Notes: generated by a model not told the origin, from the sequence alone. Shown: positions 47,351-57,745, counted from the stretch's first letter. The stretch is DNA of 64,000 nt from Nitrosomonas ureae (GCF_900108305.1 NZ_FNUX01000001.1:62001-126000), one strand, 5' to 3'. Numbers and translations: made by a program.

Positions 47351-49003
47351 ATGAAAAATCCATTACCGGCAAACCGCTTTCTATCTGTAATCGCACAATG
47401 GTTTAGCGTCAATATTCTTGCCTTGGGCCGTGAAATGCGGTTGTCTTATTTACCACCCTTGATGGTATACGTCGCTGCCGGTATATCAGGTCTGACAAGT
47501 ATCGTTGGTACGTTTTATGTCAAAGAAAAACTTGGGCTTTCCGCCGAATTTCTAGCCATGCTGGGATTCTGGATGATGTTGCCATGGGCGCTTAAAATGC
47601 CGATGGGACATCTGGTTGATTTGATCTGGAACTGGAAGGGCTTGCTGGTATATCTGGGCGCCAGTTTGATCATGCTAAGCCTGTTAATCATGATTGGATT
47701 GCTCGGCCATACTGAAGCCATGACCGCTATGGCTTCAGTTGAAGCTTGGTATGTAGCCTCGGCGTTACTGGCTCCGATCGGCTATGTTTTACAGGATGTG
47801 GTGGCCGATGCCATGACCGTTGAAGCAGTACCGCGCGTAGACGAAAATGGTAATAAGCTGGGTTTAGAAAAACGCAAACTGATGCATGTCACGATGCAAA
47901 CCCTGGGACGTGTCGCCATTATCGGCGGCGGTGTGCTGGTATCCGTAGTCAATGTTTTTGTACTCCGCGATGCCGGGTCATTACCGGAAGTGGAAAAAGA
48001 AGCGGTGTATTTATTGGTGTATGAACTTGCTTTGATTATTCCGTTAATTTCAATCTTTGGCGTTGTCTTTGCATCCTGGTTACGTCGTCGCGAATACAAG
48101 CATTTTCTCGCACTGGGACATAGCCGTCAGGAAGCTGATAGGCTACTCAACATACATTCAGAATCGCCCGCAATAAACTGGTGGATTCTAGGCGGCGGAT
48201 TAGCCTTCACAATCATATCCCTGAGTGTCGGCCTGAGCCGCATGCCCGGCAGCGAAGAGATCATTTTTGTCATTTCCATGATCATTGTCATATTTCTGAT
48301 GTGGCGATTAACCGGCGAGCTTGAGCCCGAGGCTCGCAACGTATTAGTAGGCACGGCCGTACTGATATTCATATTTCGCGCCATTCCGGGACCCGGCGCC
48401 GGTTCTACCTGGTGGATGATTGACGAATTGGGTTTTGATCAGCAGTTTCTTGCCGTTTTATCATTAGTCGGCGCTACATTAACGCTATTCGGCATGTTCA
48501 TTTTCCGCCGCTTTATGGCCGAGCGCTCGATCGCTTATATCATCGGCTTTCTCACGATCGTAGGAACATTTCTTTCATTACCGATCATTGGCATGTATTT
48601 TGAACTGCATCATTGGACAGCAGCAATGACCGGCGGAGTGGTCGATGCCCGTTTCATTGCACTGATTGATACCGCGCTGGAATCGCCGCTCGGTCAGATT
48701 GCCATGATCCCAATGTTAGCCTGGATCGCCAACTCCGCACCGGAAAAACTTAAGGCCACTTTCTTTGCTGTGATGGCATCATTCACCAATCTGGCACTTT
48801 CGGCTTCGCAACTCGGAACAAAATATCTCAATCAGATTTACGAAGTAAAACGCGAAGTAAAAGATGTCGTTTCCGGTCAAGTGACTATTCCGGCAGATTA
48901 TAGTGAATTGGGACATTTACTGATTACCGTCACGGTCATCGGTTTTGTTTTGCCGCTGGTCACGATTTTGATTGTCAAACATTCGCGTTTTCGCAATGCT
49001 TGA
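47351..49003 (+). CDS. BT1/folate-biopterin-transporter-like MFS protein
   Basis: 550 residues with about 12 hydrophobic segments. FYVKEKLGLSAEFLAMLGFW, MMLPWALKMPMGHLVDL and GYVLQDVVADAMTVEAVPR resemble the BT1 family of major-facilitator proteins. The substrate is not predictable. It follows the protease gene by 32 bases and may share its message. Confidence 0.75.
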   Translation: MKNPLPANRFLSVIAQWFSVNILALGREMRLSYLPPLMVYVAAGISGLTSIVGTFYVKEKLGLSAEFLAMLGFWMMLPWALKMPMGHLVDLIWNWKGLLVYLGASLIMLSLLIMIGLLGHTEAMTAMASVEAWYVASALLAPIGYVLQDVVADAMTVEAVPRVDENGNKLGLEKRKLMHVTMQTLGRVAIIGGGVLVSVVNVFVLRDAGSLPEVEKEAVYLLVYELALIIPLISIFGVVFASWLRRREYKHFLALGHSRQEADRLLNIHSESPAINWWILGGGLAFTIISLSVGLSRMPGSEEIIFVISMIIVIFLMWRLTGELEPEARNVLVGTAVLIFIFRAIPGPGAGSTWWMIDELGFDQQFLAVLSLVGATLTLFGMFIFRRFMAERSIAYIIGFLTIVGTFLSLPIIGMYFELHHWTAAMTGGVVDARFIALIDTALESPLGQIAMIPMLAWIANSAPEKLKATFFAVMASFTNLALSASQLGTKYLNQIYEVKREVKDVVSGQVTIPADYSELGHLLITVTVIGFVLPLVTILIVKHSRFRNA

Positions 49004-49196
49004 TTTTATTATCAACAATCCAATAATATTTTGATTTATATAAACTAATTTACTTCTAAATTAATTTCTGCAAATTCCGATATCACTTTGACCTGCATGC
49101 ATGGCGGTTTATGTATTCAGGTATTTTTTAATCCATAAAAACTGAAGCACTGCTTTTGTTGCATGCATCAGTATTTGTTTTGTAAAGGAGATATTC

Positions 49197-49484
49197 ATGC
49201 AGAAATGGTTTTTACTGATAGCTCTGGTATTCTTATTTAATGGCACCGCATTCGCAGCAGTCAATATCAATACGGCGTCGCAAGCTGAGCTCGAATCTTT
49301 ACAAGGGATTGGTCCTGCTAAAGCAAAAGCGATTATCGAACATCGCGAAAAAAGCGGCACCTTTGCTTCCGTTGATGATTTAGCGAAAGTAAGCGGTATT
49401 GGTCAAGGAACTATCAAACAACTTCGCGATGCAATTACCGTCGAAGGTGAAAAAGCCACAGAAGCTCCGGTCAAACAGGAGTAG
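49197..49484 (+). CDS. ComEA-like helix-hairpin-helix DNA-binding protein
   Basis: 95 residues. A signal peptide (LIALVFLFNGTAFAAV) is followed by two helix-hairpin-helix motifs: INTASQAELESLQGIGPAKA and FASVDDLAKVSGIGQGTIKQ. Such periplasmic proteins bind incoming DNA during transformation. AAAGGAG ribosome site; strong terminator after it. Confidence 0.93.
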   Translation: MQKWFLLIALVFLFNGTAFAAVNINTASQAELESLQGIGPAKAKAIIEHREKSGTFASVDDLAKVSGIGQGTIKQLRDAITVEGEKATEAPVKQE

Positions 49485-49503
49485 TATTTGCAGTGGATTA
49501 ATT

Positions 49504-49537
49504 AACCCTCTCTGAATTATCTTCAGGGAGGGTTTTT
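49504..49537 (+). terminator. Intrinsic terminator after comEA
   Basis: AACCCTCTCTGAA pairs with TTCAGGGAGGGTT (one G-T pair), followed by TTTTT. Confidence 0.9.
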
Positions 49538-49611
49538 ATTTGCATGATTACTTTCTTTCAATGCTGGCAGCTTATGCGATAATTGAACTTATCTATGGTA
49601 AAGTTTGCATC

Positions 49612-50514
49612 ATGCACAAAACGATTGAAAATTTTGTTGGTAATACACCCTTAGTAAGACTCAAGTATTTACCCGGATCAACTTCCAACACGATTCTTGT
49701 CAAGCTCGAAGGTAATAATCCTGCGGGATCAGTGAAAGATCGCCCGGCACTATCGATGATTTCACATGCGCAACAACGCGGAGAAATTAAGCCAGGCGAT
49801 ACGCTGATCGAAGCCACCAGTGGCAATACCGGGATTGCTTTGGCCATGGCTTCCGCCATGATGGGGTATCGCATGATACTGATCATGCCGGAGAATTTGA
49901 GCATTGAACGACGGCAATCCATGAGCGCCTACGGCGCGGAAATTATTCTGACGTCGAAATCCGGTGGCATGGAACAAGCACGGGATCTGGCAGAAAAAAT
50001 GCGTAACGAAGGTCAAGGTATCATTCTGGATCAATTTGCAAATCCGGATAATCCACGAGCGCATTATGAAGGTACGGCACCGGAAATATGGCGCGACACG
50101 CAAGGAAAAATCACCCATTTTGTCAGCAGCATGGGAACCACAGGTACGATTATGGGTTGTTCAAAATTCTTTAAGGAGCAACAAACTCCCATTAAAATAA
50201 TCGGCGTACAGCCGGAAGAGGGAGCGCAAATACCCGGCATCCGCAAATGGTCTCCAGCGTATTTACCAAAAATTTTCGATGCGAAACAAGTTGATGAAAT
50301 GATCTACGTTTCTCAGTATGAAGCCGAAGATATGACACGCCGGTTAGCGCGTGAAGAAGGAATTTTTGCAGGCATTTCATCGGGCGGCGCTTTAGCGGCG
50401 GCACTTAAAGTATCCGTCCGGGTTGAAAACGCAATCATAGCTTTTATCGCGTGTGACCGGGGCGATCGCTATTTATCGACAGGCGTTTTTCCTGCTAATG
50501 TACGATCAGAATGA
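49612..50514 (+). CDS. cysM: Cysteine synthase B
   Basis: 300 residues from ATG 49612 (MHKTIENFVGNTPLV). The PLP lysine is in NPAGSVKDRPA, then [13 protein letters not shown] and SMGTTGTIMGCSKFF. The sequence RKWSPAYLPKIFDAKQVDE and the short C-terminus fit CysM, which can use thiosulfate in other bacteria. It heads the run into ybgC-tol-pal with a 22-base gap. Confidence 0.93.
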   Translation: MHKTIENFVGNTPLVRLKYLPGSTSNTILVKLEGNNPAGSVKDRPALSMISHAQQRGEIKPGDTLIEATSGNTGIALAMASAMMGYRMILIMPENLSIERRQSMSAYGAEIILTSKSGGMEQARDLAEKMRNEGQGIILDQFANPDNPRAHYEGTAPEIWRDTQGKITHFVSSMGTTGTIMGCSKFFKEQQTPIKIIGVQPEEGAQIPGIRKWSPAYLPKIFDAKQVDEMIYVSQYEAEDMTRRLAREEGIFAGISSGGALAAALKVSVRVENAIIAFIACDRGDRYLSTGVFPANVRSE

Positions 50515-50536
50515 AGCCTAGCGTCACTCGCTTACC

Positions 50537-50950
50537 ATGCTGACACACCACCACTTCTCATTACCGCTCCGGGTCTATTATCAGGATACGGATGCAGGTG
50601 GTGTGGTCTATCATTCAATCTACTTGAATTTCATGGAACGAGCACGCTATGAATGGCTTAGAGAACTTGGATTTAATGCCAACACATTGATTGCAGAATC
50701 TAAAGTATTGTTCATGATACGTTCAATTGACATCGAATATTTAAAGCCAGCGGTATTGGATGATTTACTGAATATAACGGTGTCAGTTCTGGAAGTTGGC
50801 AGAAGTCGCATCACGCTATTTCAAGAAGTTTTATGCAATCGTATCAAGTTAGCAAATGCCACAATTCATGTGGTATGTGTCGATGCGGAAAAACTCAGAC
50901 CTGTGAGTATTCCTGCATCTCTTCGTGAAAAAATTGGGAAGCCCGCATGA
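50537..50950 (+). CDS. ybgC: Tol-Pal-associated acyl-CoA thioesterase YbgC
   Basis: 137 residues with a hot-dog fold. RVYYQDTDAGGVVYHSIYLN carries the catalytic aspartate; FMERARYEWLRELGF follows. It overlaps tolQ by four bases (ATGA), the standard first gene of the tol operon. Confidence 0.95.
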   Translation: MLTHHHFSLPLRVYYQDTDAGGVVYHSIYLNFMERARYEWLRELGFNANTLIAESKVLFMIRSIDIEYLKPAVLDDLLNITVSVLEVGRSRITLFQEVLCNRIKLANATIHVVCVDAEKLRPVSIPASLREKIGKPA

Positions 50951-51627
50951 GCACAACAGTAACACAAGATATGTCATTTCTTTATCTGATCAGCAGCGCC
51001 AGTGTATTGGTACAACTGGTAATGCTGATTCTGGTATTGATTTCATTTTTTTCCTGGTGGTTTATTTTTCGTAAATTATTTGTTATCCGCAATGAGAAAA
51101 GGAAAACTGATGATTTCGAGGATATTTTCTGGCGCGGAGTAGATTTGAATGCGCTGCATCAGCGAATAACGAGCGCACGCTATGACTCCGGGAGTCTGGA
51201 ACGAATTTTTGCTGCCGGTTTTGGTGAATTTAACAAGCACCCTGCCGGATCTGATCTTGACGCGGTAATGGAAAGCACTCGCAGAGCCATGCGCGCTACT
51301 TATCAGCGGGAAATGGATTATCTGGAATCACATTTGTCATTCCTGGCTACCGTTGGCTCAGTCAGTCCATACATCGGCTTGTTAGGCACTGTGTGGGGTA
51401 TTATGAATTCCTTCCGCAGCCTCTCCAGCGTTACCCAAGCAACCATTGCGCATGTCGCTCCTGGAATCGCAGAAGCCTTAATTGCAACAGCAATGGGATT
51501 ATTTGCGGCCATTCCAGCAGTGGTCGCCTATAACCGCTATGCCAGCAGCACCGATCAACTGGCAACCCGTTTTGAGAGTTTCATGGAAGAATTGTCCAAT
51601 GTATTGCAACGGCGGGCAGCCGGATAA
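50947..51627 (+). CDS. tolQ: TolQ, inner-membrane proton channel subunit
   Basis: 226 residues with three membrane segments; the ExbB/TolQ core has ATVGSVSPYIGLLGTVWGIM and VAPGIAEALIATAMGLFAAI. It works with TolR to energise TolA during outer-membrane constriction. Confidence 0.96.
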   Translation: MSTTVTQDMSFLYLISSASVLVQLVMLILVLISFFSWWFIFRKLFVIRNEKRKTDDFEDIFWRGVDLNALHQRITSARYDSGSLERIFAAGFGEFNKHPAGSDLDAVMESTRRAMRATYQREMDYLESHLSFLATVGSVSPYIGLLGTVWGIMNSFRSLSSVTQATIAHVAPGIAEALIATAMGLFAAIPAVVAYNRYASSTDQLATRFESFMEELSNVLQRRAAG

Positions 51628-51646
51628 ACTGATATAAGAGGATTCT

Positions 51647-52060
51647 ATGGCGCGGCGTGCAAAACATCGGCTAATGAATGAAATCAATGTGGTACCCTAC
51701 ATTGATGTAATGCTGGTATTGCTGATTATTTTTATGGTCACAGCACCCATGATCAATCATGGGCAGATTGAATTACCTCAGATCGGCAAATCGCTGGCAA
51801 CACCGGCCTTACCCTTGGAAGTGATCATACAGGCGGATGGTCGCCTTGCTTTGCGCGATCGTGCCGTATCATCGGCAGAGCAGAGTGTTGATCAGAATCA
51901 ATTGATTGAAGCTATCAAACAAAAGCAGGCGCAAAATGCGGCACAGCCCGTAGTGATTGCCGCTGACAAAAACGTCCGCTATGAAGAAGTCATCAAGGTA
52001 ATGGATGTGCTGCAGCAGAATCAGGTGCAGAAAGTGGGTTTACTGGCACAACAAAAATGA
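51647..52060 (+). CDS. tolR: TolR, inner-membrane Tol subunit
   Basis: 137 residues. NEINVVPYIDVMLVLLIIFM holds the membrane helix with the conserved aspartate that carries protons. The periplasmic domain follows (VVIAADKNVRYEEVIKVMDV). Between tolQ and tolA. Confidence 0.96.
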   Translation: MARRAKHRLMNEINVVPYIDVMLVLLIIFMVTAPMINHGQIELPQIGKSLATPALPLEVIIQADGRLALRDRAVSSAEQSVDQNQLIEAIKQKQAQNAAQPVVIAADKNVRYEEVIKVMDVLQQNQVQKVGLLAQQK

Positions 52061-52070
52061 ACTATTTGTA

Positions 52071-53015
52071 ATGAGTGTAAGTGCCTTACGCAATTCATCC
52101 TATTCTGAACCGAGAATACTATTGGCTGGCGCACTGGCTGTGCTGGTACATCTTGTATTTATCGCAGTATTGATTTTTGGCTTAAATTGGAAGGATCAGC
52201 AACCCGAAGGCATGATGGTCGAAATCTGGACGGAGTTGCCCACGCCCATTCAGGAGTCAGTGAAAACTCAATCACCACCCAAACAAATCAAACCAGCGCC
52301 TGAACCCGTTAAACCAAAGCCCGAGCCAGAGCGACCAAAACCTGAGCCCGTAAAACCCGAACCTGCAAAACCAGCGCCACAGCAAGCAGCGGTAACGCCG
52401 CCTGTCAAAAAACCTGATATCACGATACAACAGAAGCCAGATCCCATTAAAGAAATCAAACCGGATCTGGAACGGCAAAAAAAACAGGAACAGGAAAGAT
52501 TAAAAGAACTGGAGAAACAAAAAGAGCTTGAAAAAAAGAAAGAATTAGAAAAACAAAAGGAATTGGAAAAGCAAAAAGAATTAGCCAGGCAGAAGGAATT
52601 AGAGAAACAAAAAGAACTACAAAAACAAAAAGAGTTGGCCGCGCAACAACAGCGAGAACAAGCAGCAAAAGCGCAACGGGAAGCTGAAGCGCAACGCGCT
52701 GCGCAACAAGCAGCAGCAAGGAATCAGATAACCAATGAAATTTCGAAATATAAGGCCCTGATCCAGGCCAAGATCAGGAGCAGAATCGTAATGCCGCCTG
52801 ATTTACCGGGCAATCCTATCGCTGAATTCAGTATTACACTGCTCCCCGGCGGTGACATTCTCGAAGTTAGATTGAGCAGGAGTAGCGGACATGCTGTTTT
52901 TGACAATGCCGTGGAACGCGCGATCCATTTGTCAAAACCACTGCCCTTACCTCCGGATCCCGCGCTGTTTAATGAATTTCGCAATCTTAATATTACAGTG
53001 CATTATCGTGAATGA
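52071..53015 (+). CDS. tolA: TolA, periplasm-spanning protein
   Basis: 314 residues from ATG 52071 (MSVSALRNSSYSEPR); the frame upstream is the tolR shadow. One N-terminal membrane helix, a Pro/Lys-rich segment, a long K/E/Q helix with repeats of KELEKQ (DNA 52490-52650) and a C-terminal TonB-like domain (MPPDLPGNPIAEFSITLLPG, SSGHAVFDNAVERAI). Links the TolQR motor to Pal. Confidence 0.94.
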   Translation: MSVSALRNSSYSEPRILLAGALAVLVHLVFIAVLIFGLNWKDQQPEGMMVEIWTELPTPIQESVKTQSPPKQIKPAPEPVKPKPEPERPKPEPVKPEPAKPAPQQAAVTPPVKKPDITIQQKPDPIKEIKPDLERQKKQEQERLKELEKQKELEKKKELEKQKELEKQKELARQKELEKQKELQKQKELAAQQQREQAAKAQREAEAQRAAQQAAARNQITNEISKYKALIQAKIRSRIVMPPDLPGNPIAEFSITLLPGGDILEVRLSRSSGHAVFDNAVERAIHLSKPLPLPPDPALFNEFRNLNITVHYRE

Positions 53016-53055
53016 TTGCTATAATCAGCAAAAATTAACGCTTCTTGAAAATTTA

Positions 53056-54360
53056 ATGCTTATGTCAATTTACTGTTCTAAATCAATGCGTGGTTTACTG
53101 TTTCTGCTTCTATGGCTGATCAATTCATCACTCCATGCACAACTGAATATCGAAATTTTTGGCGGTGGCGCATCCCGTATTCCGATTACCATCGTTCCTT
53201 TTGCCGAGGAAAATAGACTTCAGCAAAATATCACCCCGGTTATCAGTGCCGATTTGCAACGTACTGGATTGTTCAGATTGATAGATCCCGCCGGTTCGTC
53301 GCCACATTCGCCTGCGGAGGTGGCTTACGCGGATTGGGCCAATCGTGGCGTCAATGCGCTGGTTATTGGCCGCGTTACGCATTTATCCGGCGATCATGTG
53401 GAAATTCAGTTTCGTGTTATGGATATTGCCAAGAAATCGCAATTAACCGGTTTGGCTATTACCGTTCCAACCACACAATTACGCGCTGCAGCACATCGCA
53501 TTGCGGATGTTATCTACGAAGCACTGACCGGTGATGTGGGCGTATTTAGCACCCGTATCGCCTATGTATTAAAACGAGGTAATAAATACGCACTCCAGGT
53601 TGCCGATGCCGATGGTTATAATGCGCAATCCATCATTGAATATACGGAACCCATAATATCTCCCGCATGGTCTCCGGACGGAAATCAATTGGCTTATGTG
53701 TCTTTTGAGAACAAAAAACCGGTGGTATACGTGCAGACACTATCAACCCGGGAACGCAGAGCGGTTGCCAACTTTAAAGGCAGCAATAGCGCACCGGCCT
53801 GGTCTCCGGATGGAAAAAAGCTGGCGGTTGTGCTGACTGGTCAGGGCGGATCGCAAATATTTCTGGTCAATACCGATGGTAGCGGTTTACAAAGATTGAG
53901 CAGAAGCTCCGGTATCGATACAGAACCTAGCTTCTCTCCGGATGGACGATATATCATATTTACTTCCGATCGTGGCGGTAGCCCGCAAATTTACCGCATG
54001 CCGGTAACTGCTGCAGAATCAGGCAATGCCGAACGCCTTACTTTTGAGGGTGGTTATAATGTCAGTCCCGATTATAGTCATGACAGCAAAAGCTTTACTT
54101 TTATTCATCGCAACAACAATCAGTTTAATGTAGCGGTTCAAGAAATCGGCTCACGCCAAATAGAGATTCTAACCAACTCCAAATTTGACGAATCACCCAG
54201 CTTCGCACCTAACGGCAAAATGATCTTGTATGCAACTGAAATAAATGGGCATGGTATATTATCCGCTGTTTCCAGAGATGGGCAGACACGGCAGCAACTG
54301 TCAGTACAAACAGGCGATATTCGGGAACCGGCCTGGGGTCCTTTACCAAAATGGAAGTAA
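53056..54360 (+). CDS. tolB: TolB, periplasmic beta-propeller protein
   Basis: 434 residues from ATG 53056; ATG 53062 is also possible. The signal peptide ends SSLHAQ. TolB_N (IPITIVPFAEENRLQQNITP) precedes the six-bladed propeller with repeated PAWSPDGxxLAxV, SFSPDGRYIIFTSDRGG and DYSHDSKSF units. The frame is open back into tolA, but that part is a shadow. Confidence 0.95.
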   Translation: MLMSIYCSKSMRGLLFLLLWLINSSLHAQLNIEIFGGGASRIPITIVPFAEENRLQQNITPVISADLQRTGLFRLIDPAGSSPHSPAEVAYADWANRGVNALVIGRVTHLSGDHVEIQFRVMDIAKKSQLTGLAITVPTTQLRAAAHRIADVIYEALTGDVGVFSTRIAYVLKRGNKYALQVADADGYNAQSIIEYTEPIISPAWSPDGNQLAYVSFENKKPVVYVQTLSTRERRAVANFKGSNSAPAWSPDGKKLAVVLTGQGGSQIFLVNTDGSGLQRLSRSSGIDTEPSFSPDGRYIIFTSDRGGSPQIYRMPVTAAESGNAERLTFEGGYNVSPDYSHDSKSFTFIHRNNNQFNVAVQEIGSRQIEILTNSKFDESPSFAPNGKMILYATEINGHGILSAVSRDGQTRQQLSVQTGDIREPAWGPLPKWK

Positions 54361-54393
54361 TGTCTTAGTTTTTTAATTTTAAAGGAGTAACAA

Positions 54394-54918
54394 ATGAGAA
54401 AGTTATTATGCATTGCATTGATCGTTCTGTTATCCGCGTGCGCCAGTCAAACGACACAGCCTGATATTGATGATCTCTCATCCGGCGCAGGTAACGAAAG
54501 TGGCCTAAGCGGAAGTGATTTGATGGGATCCGATTCAGGAAGACCCAGTTATTTCAGCCAATTGAATGATCCCAACAGCATTTTATCTCAACGTAGCATT
54601 TTTTATGACTTTGATAGTTACACAGTCAAAAGCGAATATAGGGAATTGGTGCTGTCTCACGCCAGATTCCTGCGCGACAACCCCGCTGCCAGCGTTATCC
54701 TGCAAGGAAATACGGACGATCGTGGCAGCCGTGAATACAATCTGGCCCTAGGTCAACGCCGCGCAGACAGCGTTAAGAACATGATGATTTTGTCAGGCGC
54801 ACAAGACGTACAGATTGAGTCGGTTAGCTTGGGAGAAGAAAAACCACGCGCGATGGGATATGATGAATCAACCTGGAGTCAGAATCGCCGTACCGATATT
54901 CTTTATCGGGGCGAATAA
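54394..54918 (+). CDS. pal: Pal, peptidoglycan-associated lipoprotein
   Basis: 174 residues with lipobox LLSAC, a flexible Gly/Ser linker, then an OmpA-like domain (YFDSYTV-type FYDFDSYTVKSEYRELVLSH, GNTDDRGSREYNLALGQRRA). AAAGGAG ribosome site. Outer-membrane anchor of the Tol-Pal system. Confidence 0.96.
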   Translation: MRKLLCIALIVLLSACASQTTQPDIDDLSSGAGNESGLSGSDLMGSDSGRPSYFSQLNDPNSILSQRSIFYDFDSYTVKSEYRELVLSHARFLRDNPAASVILQGNTDDRGSREYNLALGQRRADSVKNMMILSGAQDVQIESVSLGEEKPRAMGYDESTWSQNRRTDILYRGE

Positions 54919-54920
54919 TC

Positions 54921-55820
54921 ATGCTGATACGCGCTTTCTTTCTATTGTTGCTGCTGAATTGCAATGTCAGCTACGCATCATTGTTTGGTGATAGTGAAGC
55001 ACGTGAACAAATCGATGCGTTGCGCAAACAGTTTAAGGAAATGGAAGCGCGTATTGCCAAGATGGATCAAGCGCTGAATAGCGAAGCGTTATTGCAACTT
55101 TATACTCAGGTTGAAACGCTTGGGCTTGAACTGAGCAAGCTGAACGGACAAATAGAAATGCTCAGCAACGATAACGCGTTGTTACAAAAGCGGCAACGGG
55201 ATTTTTATATCGATCTTGATAATCGACTACGCCAGATCGAGCAACCGGGTAGCCCGGCGCCTTCGCCTCATTCCACCCCACAGAGCTCTCCTCGCAGCAT
55301 GACAGCACCATCACCCGACGAGCATGCCGCCGCGTCACCGATCAGTAATGATATAACACCTGAATCTTCGTCAGTTGAGAGTGTCGACTCCTCTAGGGCC
55401 ATGGATTCCGGGCCTTTGTCAGCGAATGAATTAGCGCCACCCGGTCCGGCGGAAAATGCGGCTTATAAGGAGGCGTATGATTCGTTCAAGAATGGCGAAT
55501 ATGCCAACACTATTGAGCAGTTCGACAGCTTCCTGGAAAATTATCCGCAATCCAGCCTGGCACCCGGCGCGGCTTACTGGATTGGCAATGCGCGTTACGC
55601 ATTGCGTGATTATCAATTAGCAATCGATGCGCAAAAAAGGCTGATCGGCAAATACCCTGATAGCAATAAAGTACCTGATGCCCTACTCAATATTGCTACC
55701 AGTCAGTTCGAAATGGGTGACCGCAATGCGGGCAAGAAAACCTTGGAGAATTTGCTGCTAAGCCATCCGCAAAGTGAAGCCGCAGGAAAGGCCAAGCAAC
55801 GCCTGACTAACATCAGGTAA
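54921..55820 (+). CDS. cpoB: CpoB/YbgF, Tol-Pal coordinator
   Basis: 299 residues: signal peptide ending near SYAS, an N-terminal coiled coil (AREQIDALRKQFKEMEARIA), a long Pro/Ser linker and C-terminal TPRs (AYKEAYDSFKNGEYANTIEQ onward). In Escherichia coli it coordinates peptidoglycan synthesis with outer-membrane constriction. Two bases after pal. Confidence 0.94.
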   Translation: MLIRAFFLLLLLNCNVSYASLFGDSEAREQIDALRKQFKEMEARIAKMDQALNSEALLQLYTQVETLGLELSKLNGQIEMLSNDNALLQKRQRDFYIDLDNRLRQIEQPGSPAPSPHSTPQSSPRSMTAPSPDEHAAASPISNDITPESSSVESVDSSRAMDSGPLSANELAPPGPAENAAYKEAYDSFKNGEYANTIEQFDSFLENYPQSSLAPGAAYWIGNARYALRDYQLAIDAQKRLIGKYPDSNKVPDALLNIATSQFEMGDRNAGKKTLENLLLSHPQSEAAGKAKQRLTNIR

Positions 55821-55911
55821 ATCCAGAACTTAAACATCTATTCCTCAATTGCTGTTTGCTGCATTCGCTGCAAAGTAGTAGAGTCCGTTTTTTTCCTTCA
55901 GGTAATTAGTA

Positions 55912-56571
55912 ATGATGCAAGCGTTAGAAACAACAACCTTGCGTGTCAATGAAATTTTCTTCTCGTTACAAGGTGAAACAAGTCGTGTTGGATTACCGAC
56001 TGTTTTCGTACGCCTGACGGGTTGCCCCTTGCGTTGCGGATATTGCGACACTGCTTACGCATTCACTGGCGGCGAAAATATTTCGATTGCAGAAATCTTG
56101 AACCGGGTCGCGCATTATAAAACAAACTACATCACCGTTACCGGTGGAGAACCACTCGCTCAGAAAGCTTGCTTAGTTTTGCTCACCGCACTTTGTGATG
56201 CAAAGTATTCGGTGTCACTCGAAACCAGCGGCGCATTGGATTTATCGCAAGTCGATCCACGTGTCTGCAAAGTAATGGACATTAAAACGCCAGGTTCCGG
56301 GGAAGTCACGAAGAATAACTGGGAGAATCTTATCTGTCTGACACCAAAAGATGAAATCAAGTTTGTACTGTGTGATGAAGCGGACTATCAATGGGCCGGT
56401 GAAATTATCCAGCGGAAGCAGCTTTCCCGGTTATGCCCAATCTTGTTTTCACCGGTTTATGATAGCCTGAATCCTGCGACATTGGCCTCTTGGATATTGC
56501 GCGATGAATTACCTGTAAGAATGCAGCTTCAAATGCATAAACTACTTTGGGGCGAGGGACCGGGACGATAA
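55912..56571 (+). CDS. queE: 7-carboxy-7-deazaguanine synthase
   Basis: 219 residues, radical SAM enzyme of the queuosine/preQ0 pathway. The cluster motif is [10 protein letters not shown] (C-x3-C-x2-C), and VTGGEPLAQ binds SAM. The start is 55912 or the next codon. Followed 19 bases later by queC, the next step. Confidence 0.95.
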   Translation: MMQALETTTLRVNEIFFSLQGETSRVGLPTVFVRLTGCPLRCGYCDTAYAFTGGENISIAEILNRVAHYKTNYITVTGGEPLAQKACLVLLTALCDAKYSVSLETSGALDLSQVDPRVCKVMDIKTPGSGEVTKNNWENLICLTPKDEIKFVLCDEADYQWAGEIIQRKQLSRLCPILFSPVYDSLNPATLASWILRDELPVRMQLQMHKLLWGEGPGR

Positions 56572-56590
56572 AACCAATGCGAACTATAAA

Positions 56591-57268
56591 ATGAAAAAAG
56601 CAATTGTATTGCTCTCCGGTGGATTGGATTCCGCAACCACATTGGCCATTGCACGCAGCCAAGGTTTTAGGTGCTATGCGTTGAGTATCGATTATGGTCA
56701 ACGACACTTCGCAGAGTTAAATGCCGCGCAAAAGATAGCGCAATCATTAGACTCCCATATGCACAAGATAATCAAGATTGACCTGGCCACATTCGGTGGA
56801 TCTGCATTAACGGATCAATCCATTAAAGTACCTACATCGGGAGAAAATCCTGGCATTCCGGTCACCTATGTTCCAGCCAGAAACACCATCATGTTGTCGC
56901 TGGCATTGGCTTGGGCGGAAACATTGGATTGCCAGGATATTTTTACTGGTGTCAACGCGGTTGATTATTCCGGCTATCCGGATTGCCGCGCGGAATATAT
57001 TCAGGCTTTTGGAATAATGGCCAATCTGGCAACTAAAGCAAGTGTTGAAGGTAAGCAGCTAACCATTCATACGCCGCTCATGCTTTTATCAAAACAAGAG
57101 ATTATTCACGCTGGAATTGCTTTAGGTGTTGACTACAGCTTAACCGTTTCTTGCTATCAGGCAGACGCAGCAGGACGGGCTTGTGGTGTTTGTGATTCCT
57201 GCCGTATTCGCAAAGCGGGATTCGAAGCGGCGAATATACTCGATCCGACCGCTTACAAAGCTAACTGA
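56591..57268 (+). CDS. queC: 7-cyano-7-deazaguanine synthase
   Basis: 225 residues. The PP-loop is [33 protein letters not shown] follows. Four cysteines for zinc lie in [20 protein letters not shown]. It turns CDG into preQ0. It ends two bases before a convergent minus-strand gene. Confidence 0.96.
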   Translation: MKKAIVLLSGGLDSATTLAIARSQGFRCYALSIDYGQRHFAELNAAQKIAQSLDSHMHKIIKIDLATFGGSALTDQSIKVPTSGENPGIPVTYVPARNTIMLSLALAWAETLDCQDIFTGVNAVDYSGYPDCRAEYIQAFGIMANLATKASVEGKQLTIHTPLMLLSKQEIIHAGIALGVDYSLTVSCYQADAAGRACGVCDSCRIRKAGFEAANILDPTAYKAN

Positions 57269-57270
57269 TA

Positions 57271-57618
57271 CTATTTTTTCTGAGTATTATTCTTACTATC
57301 TGCCTGCCGCATTTTATTTTCAAGTTTCTCCATTTGCTCGGGGGTTAACACCGCTTGCAAGTTTGATCGAGTTTCTTCTTGAATTAATTGTAATTTCTTT
57401 CTTTCCTCACTGAAAACAGCCTCAACTTTCTTTTGCTCCGTATTAAGAATGGCTTCAACCTTACTACGTTGAGTTTCATTAAGTCCCAGTTCTTTAGTCA
57501 TCCGATCGATGGCATTCTGATTGTCAGCTGGAGAATTTTTATTTTGAGCATGTATGATGGAAGCAGTAAACAATAAAACCATCATCGATACTACGAGAAG
57601 TATTTTTATTTTCATCAC
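57271..57618 (-). CDS. Spy/LTXXQ-like periplasmic protein
   Basis: 115 residues: a signal peptide (VVSMMVLLFTASIIHAQ) and a helical body with LGLNETQRSKVEAILNTEQK and LTPEQMEKLENKMR, the LTxxQ repeats of Spy/CpxP-like proteins. Chaperone or metal-response roles are known for relatives; here only the fold is supported. Confidence 0.75.
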   Translation of the reverse strand: MMKIKILLVVSMMVLLFTASIIHAQNKNSPADNQNAIDRMTKELGLNETQRSKVEAILNTEQKKVEAVFSEERKKLQLIQEETRSNLQAVLTPEQMEKLENKMRQADSKNNTQKK

Positions 57619-57745
57619 AGTCCCCTTAAGTTTCTAAGAATATTGCGTTTTGTAGATTTAGAACTTTGCAGAACAAGCAATCATGCTATTTCTTCCCCCA
57701 GTATCATCCAGTTTCTGGGGGAAGCCGGCAATTCTGCTACTGTAT

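Noticed and set aside
52490-52650. Tandem DNA repeat
   Set aside because: The repetition is the KELEKQ helix of TolA, a normal feature of that protein.
55821-55911. preQ1 riboswitch before queE
   Set aside because: The leader is only 90 bases and I could not find the preQ1 aptamer consensus; queE appears tied to the tol-pal operon.
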